NCBI RefSeq assembly: GCF_013407835.1
Contig: NZ_JACCBI010000001.1
Coordinates: forward strand, 2,976,001 to 3,040,000
Direction: 5' to 3'
Origin: Agromyces atrinae
GTDB lineage: Bacteria > Actinomycetota > Actinomycetes > Actinomycetales > Microbacteriaceae
DNA length: 64,000 bases
A model generated the notes under the pieces. It did not search any database and was not told the DNA's origin. It worked only from the letters and a program-made list of their open reading frames with translations. Made by a program: the position numbers and the translations under genes. Below are positions 34,483 through 41,874 of this stretch, one piece after another; the first letter of the stretch is position 1; every line of letters starts with the position of its first letter.

Positions 34483-35904
34483 ATGGCATCCGCATCGATC
34501 ACGGCTCGCTCGCTCTCGACGCTGCTCGGTGACTGGCAGGGGGCCGGAGCCCAGTACGCCGCGCTCGCCGATCGTGTGCGCCTGCTCGTGCTCGACGGGC
34601 GCATCCCCGTCGACACGCGCCTTCCCGCCGAACGCGAACTCGCCGAGGCGCTCGGCCTCAGCCGCACGACCGTGAGCGCCGCCTACGCGCAGCTGCGTGA
34701 TGCCGACTTCCTGCACTCGATCCGCGGCTCGGGCAGCCTCACGCGCCTGCCCGAGGGGCCGCGCAGCATCCCGCTGCCCACCGACACCGGCATCCTCGAC
34801 TTCTCGAAGGCCTCATTACCCGCCCTGCCCTGGCTCGCCGAGACCGTGCGCCAGGCCGCCGACGAACTGCCGCGACACCTCGGCGACAGCGGGTACGACC
34901 CCGTCGGCATCCCCGAACTCCGTGCGGCGATCGCTGAGCGCTACGCCGATCGCGGCCTGCCGACCGAGCCCGACGAGATCATGGTGACGATCGGCGCGCA
35001 GCACGCGATCGCGCTGCTGGCTCGCACACTCATCGGCCGCGGCGACCGCGTTCTCGTCGAGCAACCGAGTTACCCGCACGCCTACGAGGCCCTGCGCGCA
35101 GCCGGCGGACGGTTCGCCCCCGCGAGCGTCGTGGCGGGGGATGACGGCGGCGAGGCCGACTCGATGGTGCAGGCCATCGAGCGCACGAGCCCGGCCGTCG
35201 GATACCTCATGCCCGACTTCCACAACCCGACCGGTCGCTCGATGTCGGAGGAGGACCGGGCGCGCGTCGTCGACGCGGCCGCTCGCGCGGGCACGCTCCT
35301 CATCGCCGACGAGACGACCGCCGAACTCGACATCGACCGCCTCGACGCCCACGCGCCCTTCGCGGTGCACGGCGACGCGGTGCTCATCGGCTCGGTCGGA
35401 AAGACGGTGTGGGGCGGAGTGCGCGTCGGCTGGATCCGCGCGCCGCGCCCGCTCATCCGGAAGCTCGTCGCGGCGCGTCATCCCGGCGATCTCGGCACGC
35501 CGATCCTCGAGCAGCTCGTGGTGACGGCGCTCATGCCGCAGATGCCGGAGATCCTCGAGCTGCGCCGCGAACAACTGCGCGCCGGGCGCGAGCACCTCGA
35601 AGCGGCGCTCGCCGACGGGTTCCCCGAGTGGGACGTGCCGCACGTCGACGGCGGCCTCTCGACGTGGATCAACCTCGGCTCGCCCGTCAGCTCGCAGCTC
35701 GCGCTCGCCGCGCGCACGCACGGGCTCATCATCGCGGCCGGCCCCCGCTTCGGCATCGACGGCGCGTTCGAGCGGTTCCTGCGGCTGCCTATCGGGTACA
35801 GCGCCGAGGAGACGGATGCCGCACTCGCCGCTCTCGCGCTCGCCTGGCGTTCCCTCGCGCGTACGCCCGTCGTCGACCCCTCCTTCCTCGCCGACGTCGT
35901 CTGA
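34483..35904 (+). CDS. MocR-family regulator (GntR winged helix fused to aminotransferase domain)
   Basis: 473 residues. The N-terminal GntR winged helix (about 22-95) has YAALADRVRLLVLDGRIP, LPAERELAEALGLSRTTVSAAYAQL and IRGSGSLTRLP. The fold-type-I aminotransferase domain follows: MVTIGAQHAIALLARTLI, YLMPDFHNPTGRSM, LIADETTAEL and the PLP lysine K307 in GSVGKTVWGGVRVGWI. It is probably a PLP-dependent transcription factor that controls the divergent YczE-like membrane protein. It is not obviously PdxR, since no pdxS/T is adjacent. Confidence 0.93.
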   Translation: MASASITARSLSTLLGDWQGAGAQYAALADRVRLLVLDGRIPVDTRLPAERELAEALGLSRTTVSAAYAQLRDADFLHSIRGSGSLTRLPEGPRSIPLPTDTGILDFSKASLPALPWLAETVRQAADELPRHLGDSGYDPVGIPELRAAIAERYADRGLPTEPDEIMVTIGAQHAIALLARTLIGRGDRVLVEQPSYPHAYEALRAAGGRFAPASVVAGDDGGEADSMVQAIERTSPAVGYLMPDFHNPTGRSMSEEDRARVVDAAARAGTLLIADETTAELDIDRLDAHAPFAVHGDAVLIGSVGKTVWGGVRVGWIRAPRPLIRKLVAARHPGDLGTPILEQLVVTALMPQMPEILELRREQLRAGREHLEAALADGFPEWDVPHVDGGLSTWINLGSPVSSQLALAARTHGLIIAAGPRFGIDGAFERFLRLPIGYSAEETDAALAALALAWRSLARTPVVDPSFLADVV

Positions 35905-35927
35905 GAGTCATCCGCCCGTTCCCTGAA

Positions 35928-35988
35928 GTCTCGGCGTCACGTTTGTGCTCTTCAGCGCACGCGAAGAGCACAAACGTGACGCCGAGAC
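35928..35988. repeat. GTCTCGGCGTCACG-family hairpin, copy D
   Basis: Arms 35928-35953 and 35963-35988 are perfectly complementary over 26 bp, with a 9-nt loop. The inner stem TTTGTGCTCTTC is shared with copy C. It lies 23 nt after the mocR stop and 38 bp before the TPP riboswitch, so it can also insulate the thi operon. Confidence 0.92.
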
Positions 35989-36025
35989 GGGGTTGCGGGG
36001 CGGGTGCAGTAGCGTGGTGGGCAGT

Positions 36026-36098
36026 GACACGGGGTGCCCGCGAGGGCTGAGAACACACCCGTCGAACCTGATCTAGCTCGTACTAGCGAAGGGATGTC
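36026..36098 (+). promoter_or_regulatory. TPP riboswitch (THI element)
   Basis: Conserved THI-box sequence is clear: ACACGGGGTGCCCG, the GGCTGAGAACACACCC segment (CUGAGA core), GAACCTGATCTAG and the closing CGAAGGGATGT. It immediately precedes thiM. The Shine-Dalgarno-like GAAGGGA forms part of the 3' end of the element, so TPP binding most likely hides the ribosome site. Confidence 0.96.
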
Positions 36099-36102
36099 GC
36101 GC

Positions 36103-36912
36103 GTGACGCGTACGCCATCGAACCTGCCCACGTTCGCCGCCGAAGCGCTCGAGGAGGTGCGCAGGAGCTCCCCGCTCGTGCACAGCATCACCAACAGCGT
36201 CGTCGTGAACTTCACCGCCAATGCACTGCTCGCCCTCGGCGCCGCGCCCGCGATGGTCGACATCCCCGATGAGGCGGGCCCGTTCGCCTCGATCGCATCG
36301 GGTCTGCTCGTGAACCTCGGCACCCCGCACGCCGAGCAGCGCGACGCCATGCGCGAGGCGGTCGCCGCCGCCAACTCGGAGGGCACACCGTGGGTGCTCG
36401 ACCCCGTCGCGATCGGCGCGCTGCCGGTGCGCACTCCGCTCGCGTTCGAACTGCGTGACGCTCGACCGACGGTCGTGCGCGGCAACGCATCGGAGATCAT
36501 CGCGCTCGCCGGAGTGGGCGCGGGAGGGCGCGGGGTCGATTCCTCCGACAGCGTGGATGACGCGCTCGAGGCCGCACGAGCCGTCGCCGCCGCGACCGGT
36601 GGAGTCGTCGCCGTCTCGGGCCCCGTCGACGTCATCACCGACGGTGACCGCGTCGTGCGCATCGCGAATGGCGATGCACTGCTCACGAAGGTCACGGGCG
36701 GCGGCTGCGCCCTCGGTGCGGTCATCGCGGCCTTCGCCTCGGTCGACGCCGACCGCCTCGACACGACGGTCGCGGCCGTCGCGGTCTACACGATCGCTGC
36801 CGAGATCGCCGCGGCCGAAGCGCGCGGCCCGGGCAGCTTCGCGGTCGCCTTCCTCGATGCGCTCGCGAACGTCACGCCCGCCGAGATCGCGAGCCGGGCG
36901 GTCATCTCGTGA
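36103..36912 (+). CDS. thiM: hydroxyethylthiazole kinase
   Basis: 269 residues; phosphorylates salvaged hydroxyethylthiazole. Motifs: [36 protein letters not shown] (substrate-binding N-terminus), [16 protein letters not shown] and [19 protein letters not shown] (catalytic Cys/Gly anion hole). GTG 36103 is preferred because GAAGGGA lies 8 bp upstream; ATG 36094 is in frame but overlaps that site. It is the first gene of thiM-thiE-thiD/tenA, directly behind the TPP riboswitch. Confidence 0.94.
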   Translation: MTRTPSNLPTFAAEALEEVRRSSPLVHSITNSVVVNFTANALLALGAAPAMVDIPDEAGPFASIASGLLVNLGTPHAEQRDAMREAVAAANSEGTPWVLDPVAIGALPVRTPLAFELRDARPTVVRGNASEIIALAGVGAGGRGVDSSDSVDDALEAARAVAAATGGVVAVSGPVDVITDGDRVVRIANGDALLTKVTGGGCALGAVIAAFASVDADRLDTTVAAVAVYTIAAEIAAAEARGPGSFAVAFLDALANVTPAEIASRAVIS

Positions 36913-37559
36913 CCCTCGACCTCAGCCTCTACCTCGTGACGGATGCCGCGAGCGCCGCCTCCGCCGGCCACGACGTCGTCGATGTCGTGACGGCCGCCGT
37001 CGCGGGAGGCGTCACCGCCGTTCAGATCCGCGAGAAGGATGCCTCGGCGCGCGCGTTCCTCGAGACGGTCGAGCGCATCGCGGCAGTGACCCCGCCCGAG
37101 GTCGCCGTGTTCGTCAACGATCGCATCGACGTGTTTCTCGCGGCGCGCGACCGCGGCGCTCGCGTCGCCGGCGTGCACGTCGGCCAGTCCGATCTACCGG
37201 CGGGAGCCGTGCGTGCTCTCGTCGGGGCGCACGCGTACGTCGGGCTGAGCGCCGCGACCGTCGCCGAACTCGACATCGTGCGTGCCGCTCCCGTCGTCGA
37301 CTACGTCGGGATCGGGGCGGTGCACCCCACGCTCACGAAGGCCGACGCCCCGCCCGCGCTCGGCATCGACGGCTTCGCGCACCTCGCCGAACTGTCACCG
37401 GTTCCGGCCGTCGCGATCGGCGGCATCCAGAGCATCGACCTCGCACCCCTGCGCGCGGCGGGTGCCGCGGGCGCCGCCGTCGTCTCGGCGATCTGCGCTG
37501 CGAGTGATCCGAGAGAGGCGGCGCGAATACTGCGCGCCGCATGGGAAGGACGAGCATGA
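36909..37559 (+). CDS. thiE: thiamine-phosphate synthase
   Basis: 216 residues; joins HMP-PP and HET-P to thiamine phosphate. TIM-barrel motifs: [48 protein letters not shown] and [18 protein letters not shown], then [13 protein letters not shown] 36909 overlaps the thiM stop by 4 bp. Confidence 0.95.
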   Translation: MTLDLSLYLVTDAASAASAGHDVVDVVTAAVAGGVTAVQIREKDASARAFLETVERIAAVTPPEVAVFVNDRIDVFLAARDRGARVAGVHVGQSDLPAGAVRALVGAHAYVGLSAATVAELDIVRAAPVVDYVGIGAVHPTLTKADAPPALGIDGFAHLAELSPVPAVAIGGIQSIDLAPLRAAGAAGAAVVSAICAASDPREAARILRAAWEGRA

Positions 37560-39052
37560 CCGGCATCCCTCGCGTTCTGAGCATCGCGGGCACCGACCCG
37601 ACGGGCGGCGCCGGAATCCAGGCCGACCTCAAGTCGATCGCCGCGAACGGCGGGTACGGGATGGCCGTCGTGACGGCACTCGTCGCGCAGAACACGCACG
37701 GTGTGCGCAGCGTGCATGTGCCGCCGCTCGACTTCCTCGCTGAGCAGCTCGACGCCGTGAGCGACGACGTCGAGATCGATGCGGTGAAGATCGGCATGCT
37801 CGCCGACACCGGTGTGATCGGTGTCGTCGAGGCGTGGCTCGAACGCGTGCAGCCGCCCATCGTCGTGCTCGATCCCGTGATGGTGGCGACATCGGGCGAC
37901 CGGCTGCTCGACGCGAACGCCGAGGCCGCGCTGCGTCAGCTGCTCTCGCGGGCGACGCTCGTGACCCCGAACATCCCCGAGCTCGCGATCCTCGTTGACG
38001 AGCCTCGTGCGCTCACGTGGGCCGACGCCCTCGCTCAGGCGGAGCGGCTCTCGGAGCGGCACGGTGTCGCGGTCGTCGCGAAGGGTGGACACCTCGACGG
38101 CGACGCGGTTCCGGATGCCGTCGTCGACGCCTCCGAATCGGATGACGATCGCATCCGCGAGGTGCCGGGCACCCGCATCGTCTCGACCAACACCCACGGA
38201 ACCGGCTGCTCGCTGTCATCCGCCCTCGCGACCCTGCTGCCCCGCGTCGGCGACACCGCCGAGGCCCTCGCGCAGGCGAAGTGCTGGCTCGCCGAGAGCA
38301 TCCGGCACGGGGCCGACCTGCACGTGGGTTCGGGCAACGGGCCCGTGAGTCATTTCGCGGGGCTGTGGGCGCGCGGTGGGCTCGAGGCCCGACCGACGGC
38401 GGCTGATCTCGCGGCGTCGTGGTGGAACGACATCGCCGATATCCGCCGCGACATCGACGACTCGCCGTTCGTGCGCGGGCTCGCGGCGGGCGATCTCGAT
38501 GACGGGGCGTTCCGCTGGTACCTCGCGCAGGATGCGATCTACCTGCGCGCCTACGCCCGCGTGCTCGCCGAAGCCTCACGCCTCGCGCCGACCGCCGAGG
38601 AGCAGGCGTTCTGGGCGACGAGCGCGGCGGGCTCGATCGAGGGTGAGCTCGCTCTGCACGAGGGCTGGCTCGGCACCGAGACGGTGTTCGACGCCGAGCC
38701 GTCGCGCGTCACGACGGCGTACCTCGACCACCTCGCGGCCTCGGCCTTCCGCGGCGACTACGGGGTGCTCATCGCGGCCCTCCTCCCGTGCTTCTGGCTC
38801 TATCACGACGCGGGACTCCGCCTGAGGGATCACGCGCACGACAGTCATCCGTATCGGTCGTGGCTCGAGACGTACGCCGACCCCGCGTTCACGATCTCGA
38901 ACGAGCGCGCGATCGGCTTCGTCGCGAACGCCGCGGCGCGAGCGAGCGATGCCGATCGGAGCGCGATGTTCACGGCGTTCCGCGCCTCGGCCGCGCACGA
39001 GCGGGCGTTCTTCGACGCACCGCTCACGGGCGACCGCGACGCACGCCTCTGA
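37556..39052 (+). CDS. thiD: fused HMP-P kinase (ThiD) and TenA-type aminopyrimidine aminohydrolase
   Basis: 498 residues. The N-terminal ThiD half (1-265) has SIAGTDPTGGAGIQADLKSI, AVVTALVAQNTHGV, VVLDPVMVATSGD and the C-terminal STNTHGTGCSLSSALAT. The C-terminal half (about 285-495) is TenA: WWNDIADIRRDIDDSPFVRGLAAG, FRWYLAQDAIYLRAYARVLAEAS, and the active-site Cys412 in LIAALLPCFWLYHDAG with a TenA-style Glu near the end. The fusion couples HMP salvage from degraded thiamine (TenA) with phosphorylation (ThiD). The ATG at 37556 overlaps the thiE stop (ATGA). Confidence 0.94.
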   Translation: MTGIPRVLSIAGTDPTGGAGIQADLKSIAANGGYGMAVVTALVAQNTHGVRSVHVPPLDFLAEQLDAVSDDVEIDAVKIGMLADTGVIGVVEAWLERVQPPIVVLDPVMVATSGDRLLDANAEAALRQLLSRATLVTPNIPELAILVDEPRALTWADALAQAERLSERHGVAVVAKGGHLDGDAVPDAVVDASESDDDRIREVPGTRIVSTNTHGTGCSLSSALATLLPRVGDTAEALAQAKCWLAESIRHGADLHVGSGNGPVSHFAGLWARGGLEARPTAADLAASWWNDIADIRRDIDDSPFVRGLAAGDLDDGAFRWYLAQDAIYLRAYARVLAEASRLAPTAEEQAFWATSAAGSIEGELALHEGWLGTETVFDAEPSRVTTAYLDHLAASAFRGDYGVLIAALLPCFWLYHDAGLRLRDHAHDSHPYRSWLETYADPAFTISNERAIGFVANAAARASDADRSAMFTAFRASAAHERAFFDAPLTGDRDARL

Positions 39053-39060
39053 CGCACGCC

Positions 39061-39090
39061 TCTGACCGCCCCCGCGAGGGGACGGTCAGA
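39061..39090 (+). terminator. thi operon terminator hairpin
   Basis: TCTGACCG and CGGTCAGA arms plus an inner CCCC/GGGG pair form one long stem 8 nt after the thiD stop. No T tract. Confidence 0.7.
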
Positions 39091-39187
39091 GTGCGGGGCT
39101 CGTGCCGCCGAAGTTCGGGAGACGACACGGGGCGACCGCGTAGCGAGACGAGAGGTGAAGGGCCTGTCCCGTTTCGCCGTCAGGCGG

Positions 39188-40540
39188 TCAACTGGTGAGC
39201 GCCCGACGTCGGCCGATCAGCAGCATCAGCGCTCCGATCAGGAGTACACCGATCGACAGTGCTCCGAGGTTCCCGGCAGGGGCGCCCGTCGTCGCGAGAG
39301 CCGATCCGATCGCAACCGTAGTGGATGACGCGGCCGTCTGGCCATCGTTCGGGGAACCCGGTGTTGCGGGGTTCTCCGGGGCGACGGGCGTGCCCGGCTC
39401 GCTCGGCGTTCCGGGCTCCGTCGGGGTGCCCGGCTCGGTCGGTTCGGTGGGGGTTCCCGGTTCGGTGGGGGTGCCCGGTTCGGTCGGCTCCGTCGGCTCG
39501 GTCGGCGTGCCCGGTTCGGTCGGGATGCCGGTCGTGGGTGTGGTCGTCGTCGAGTCGCCGATGACCGAGATGGCGTTGCCGCCGACGGTCACGGGGACCA
39601 CGGCGTCGATGACCGCCTGCGTGCCGCCGAGGATGCCGTCATCCCCGCCGGTGATCGGCAGGGACACGCCCGAACCGGTCGGAGCGGTCGTCGCCGCGCC
39701 CTCACTCGTCGAGTCGCCGATGACCGAGATGGCGTTGCCGCCGACGGTCACGGGGACTCCGATTCCGCCGACGATCTGGCTTCCGCCGAGGATGCCGTCG
39801 TCACCGCTGGTGACGGGGGCGGCGGGGTCGCCGGTGGTGGGTGCCGCGGGCGTCTCGGTGGTCGCGCCCTCGGTGTTCGAGTCGCCGATGACCGAGATGG
39901 CGTTGCCACCCACGGTCACGGGCACCGCGACGTCGATGACGCCCTGCGTGCCGCCGAGGATGCTGTCGTCACCCGAGGTGTTCGGGTTCGGGATGACAGC
40001 AACGGGCGTCTCGAACTCGGGCTGCTCGACCTCGGGCTGCTCGATCCCCGGGTTCGGGATCACCGCGATGGGGCGCTCGAACTCGGGCAGGCCGGCTGCG
40101 GGGTTCTCGACCGCGGCCGGCGGGGCAGGCGCCTCGGCGACAGGTGCCTCGGCGACGGGTGCCGTCTCCGCACCCTCGCTCGTCGAGTCTCCGATGACCG
40201 AGATGCCGTTGCCGCCGATCGTGACGGGGATCTCGATGTCGATCAGAGCCTGCGAGCCCGATCCGACACCGTCATCCCCCGACGTCGAAGCCGGGTCGAC
40301 CGGCGCGGGAGCCGGGGCCGGAGCCTCGGTCGTCGCGCCGTTCGACGACGAGTCGCCGAGCACCGAGATGCCGTTCCCGCCGATGGTGACGGGGATCGCG
40401 ATGTCGATGATCGCTTGCGTTCCCGAGGCGACGCCGTCGTCTCCGGAGGTGTCGGCGGCGTGGGCGACGCCGGCGCCGAGGAGCGTGAGGCCCCCCGTGA
40501 AGAGGACGCCGTACAGGGCCCTCGTGAGCATTCTGGACAT
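39188..40540 (-). CDS. chaplin-like wall-anchored protein with LATTG sorting signal
   Basis: 450 residues from ATG 40540 (AGGAG 7 bp upstream). The signal peptide (1-28, ending GVAHA-AD) is followed by five modules at 32-67, 87-122, 189-224, 245-280 and 298-333. Each reads SGDDG..xGTQ..IDI.IPVTIGGNxISVIGDS. The core PVTVGGNAISVIG resembles the chaplin core (VPVNVCGNTVSVIG) of Streptomyces, but without the two cysteines. A Thr/Pro/Glu-rich stalk (TEPGTPTEP repeats, 340-400) leads to LATTG (415-419), a hydrophobic span and GRRRALTS. It is thus a sortase-anchored, multi-module chaplin-like protein, probably amyloid-forming and affecting surface wettability (inference). Confidence 0.88.
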   Translation of the reverse strand: MSRMLTRALYGVLFTGGLTLLGAGVAHAADTSGDDGVASGTQAIIDIAIPVTIGGNGISVLGDSSSNGATTEAPAPAPAPVDPASTSGDDGVGSGSQALIDIEIPVTIGGNGISVIGDSTSEGAETAPVAEAPVAEAPAPPAAVENPAAGLPEFERPIAVIPNPGIEQPEVEQPEFETPVAVIPNPNTSGDDSILGGTQGVIDVAVPVTVGGNAISVIGDSNTEGATTETPAAPTTGDPAAPVTSGDDGILGGSQIVGGIGVPVTVGGNAISVIGDSTSEGAATTAPTGSGVSLPITGGDDGILGGTQAVIDAVVPVTVGGNAISVIGDSTTTTPTTGIPTEPGTPTEPTEPTEPGTPTEPGTPTEPTEPGTPTEPGTPSEPGTPVAPENPATPGSPNDGQTAASSTTVAIGSALATTGAPAGNLGALSIGVLLIGALMLLIGRRRALTS

Positions 40541-40623
40541 GGTTCTACTCCTTGACTGATTGAGGTTCCGCTCCCGGGCGGGAGCAGTGATCGTGTCCGC
40601 GCTCGAAGCGCGGCCGATCCCCG

Positions 40624-41604
40624 TCAGTCAGGGGTGGAGTCGGTCTCGAAGAGAGGTGAAGACGGTACGTCGTCGTCGGTCGCGAGGCCCGAGAGGGCGC
40701 CGACGGAGTTCGTGTGGGCACGGTGCGTGACGTCGGCGGATGACGGCGCGTGCGCACCACCCGAGGCCGCTGCCGATCCGTTGCCGAGCGTGGTCGTTCC
40801 CGGGGGAGCGCCGGGCGCCTGCTTCGGGGCAGACGGCGCGTGCGTCGCCGAGGTGTCGCCCGATGGGGATGCGCCGTTGAAGGGTACGGCGGGGGAGATC
40901 GGAGCGGTGCGGGCCGGCGGGCCGGCCGTGACGGATGACGTGGTGGCCGCATCGGCCGTGGCGACGGCGAGAACCGTGGCGGGTGCACCGTCGGCGGGGC
41001 CGACGGGCTGCGGGATCGTCGGGCCCTCAGGAACGGTGGGGTCGCCGGGGATGATCGGGTTCGGGATGGTGATCCCCGTGACGGGCGCCGGGCCGAGAGG
41101 CGCCGTGACCTCACCCGTGATGTCTTCCACGAGGCCGAGGACGGGGCCGGTGATCGACCCGACGGGTGCTTCGCCGAGCGCGCCACCCGTGACGTCGCCG
41201 ACGATCGTGTCGACCGCGCCGACCGTGTCGTCGACGATGCCGATGACGCCCGGAACGACATCCGGCACGCTCTCGACGATCTCGGCGACGACCGGAGCCT
41301 CGCTGATGACCGGCGTGACGACCTCGGTGACGACGGGCTCGGTGATCGGAGTGACGATCGCGACGACCGGATCAGTGACCGTGTCGACGACATCGACCAC
41401 GTCGGAGACGACCTCGGTCACGCCGCCGACCGCACCGCCCACGGCCTCGCCGAGGCCGCCGAGAAGACCCGGAGAGTCGTCATTCGCCGAAGCGCTCGAA
41501 GCGCCCGTGACAAGAGACAGTGTGATCCAGGCGCCTGCGAGACCGGCACCGAGTAGAACTCGGCGCAGAGCGGTCTGCTGTCGTTCCCCAACGACGTTCA
41601 CCAT
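40624..41604 (-). CDS. low-complexity secreted protein upstream of the chaplin-like gene
   Basis: 326 residues from ATG 41604 (MVNVVGERQQTALRR); a GTG at 41616 is less well placed. The signal peptide runs to about 41 (LLGAGLAGAWITLSLVTGASSASA-ND). The mature part is Val/Pro/Thr/Ala-rich with a run of short V-rich units (VVSDVVDVVDTVTDPVV, VVTEVVTPVISEAPVV), then GPAPVTGITIPNPIIPGDP and a disordered C-terminus. There is no anchor motif. It lies 83 bp upstream of the chaplin-like gene on the same strand and probably forms a surface-protein operon with it. I do not recognise the family; related proteins seem confined to actinobacteria. Confidence 0.78.
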   Translation of the reverse strand: MVNVVGERQQTALRRVLLGAGLAGAWITLSLVTGASSASANDDSPGLLGGLGEAVGGAVGGVTEVVSDVVDVVDTVTDPVVAIVTPITEPVVTEVVTPVISEAPVVAEIVESVPDVVPGVIGIVDDTVGAVDTIVGDVTGGALGEAPVGSITGPVLGLVEDITGEVTAPLGPAPVTGITIPNPIIPGDPTVPEGPTIPQPVGPADGAPATVLAVATADAATTSSVTAGPPARTAPISPAVPFNGASPSGDTSATHAPSAPKQAPGAPPGTTTLGNGSAAASGGAHAPSSADVTHRAHTNSVGALSGLATDDDVPSSPLFETDSTPD

Positions 41605-41684
41605 TGAAATCACCACCCCTCCCCGGGTGTGTCATCTTCTCGAGGGTACTCTCCGTTTTGCGAAGAGTCCACCCCTTTGGGGGT

Positions 41685-41803
41685 CACGGGCCATTCACGC
41701 GGGCGTCGCACGCGTCATCCGCCGCTGCCTCCACCCCCTGCGAGTTGCCACGAATGGCCCGTGCGCGCGCCCTCCAACGGTGCATTGGCGGCAACTCGCA
41801 GGG
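41685..41803. repeat. interleaved double inverted repeat (A-B-A'-B')
   Basis: CACGGGCCATTC (41685-41696) pairs perfectly with 41752-41763. CCCTGCGAGTTGCC (41736-41749) pairs perfectly with 41790-41803. Because the order is A, B, A', B', the two stems cannot nest: as RNA they form an H-type pseudoknot or two alternative hairpins. It lies in the divergent space between the secreted protein (41604) and the RND gene (41875). Confidence 0.85.
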
Positions 41804-41843
41804 AGAGTGAGGCGCCGCGCGATTCACAGGCGACCGTGACCGA

Positions 41844-41860
41844 ATTGCAGTCACTGCAAT
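41844..41860. promoter_or_regulatory. palindromic operator upstream of RND gene
   Basis: ATTGCAG-TCA-CTGCAAT, a perfect 7+7 bp palindrome, ends 14 bp before the RND start. The TTGCA/TGCAA form is typical of TetR-family sites; no TetR gene is adjacent, so the regulator would act from elsewhere. Confidence 0.6.
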
Positions 41861-41874
41861 GACAGAATCAGAGC

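Noticed and set aside
39646..39660. Internal LPITG (residues 294-298) in the chaplin-like protein as a sortase site
   Set aside because: No hydrophobic span or basic tail follows; the real signal is LATTG at 415-419.
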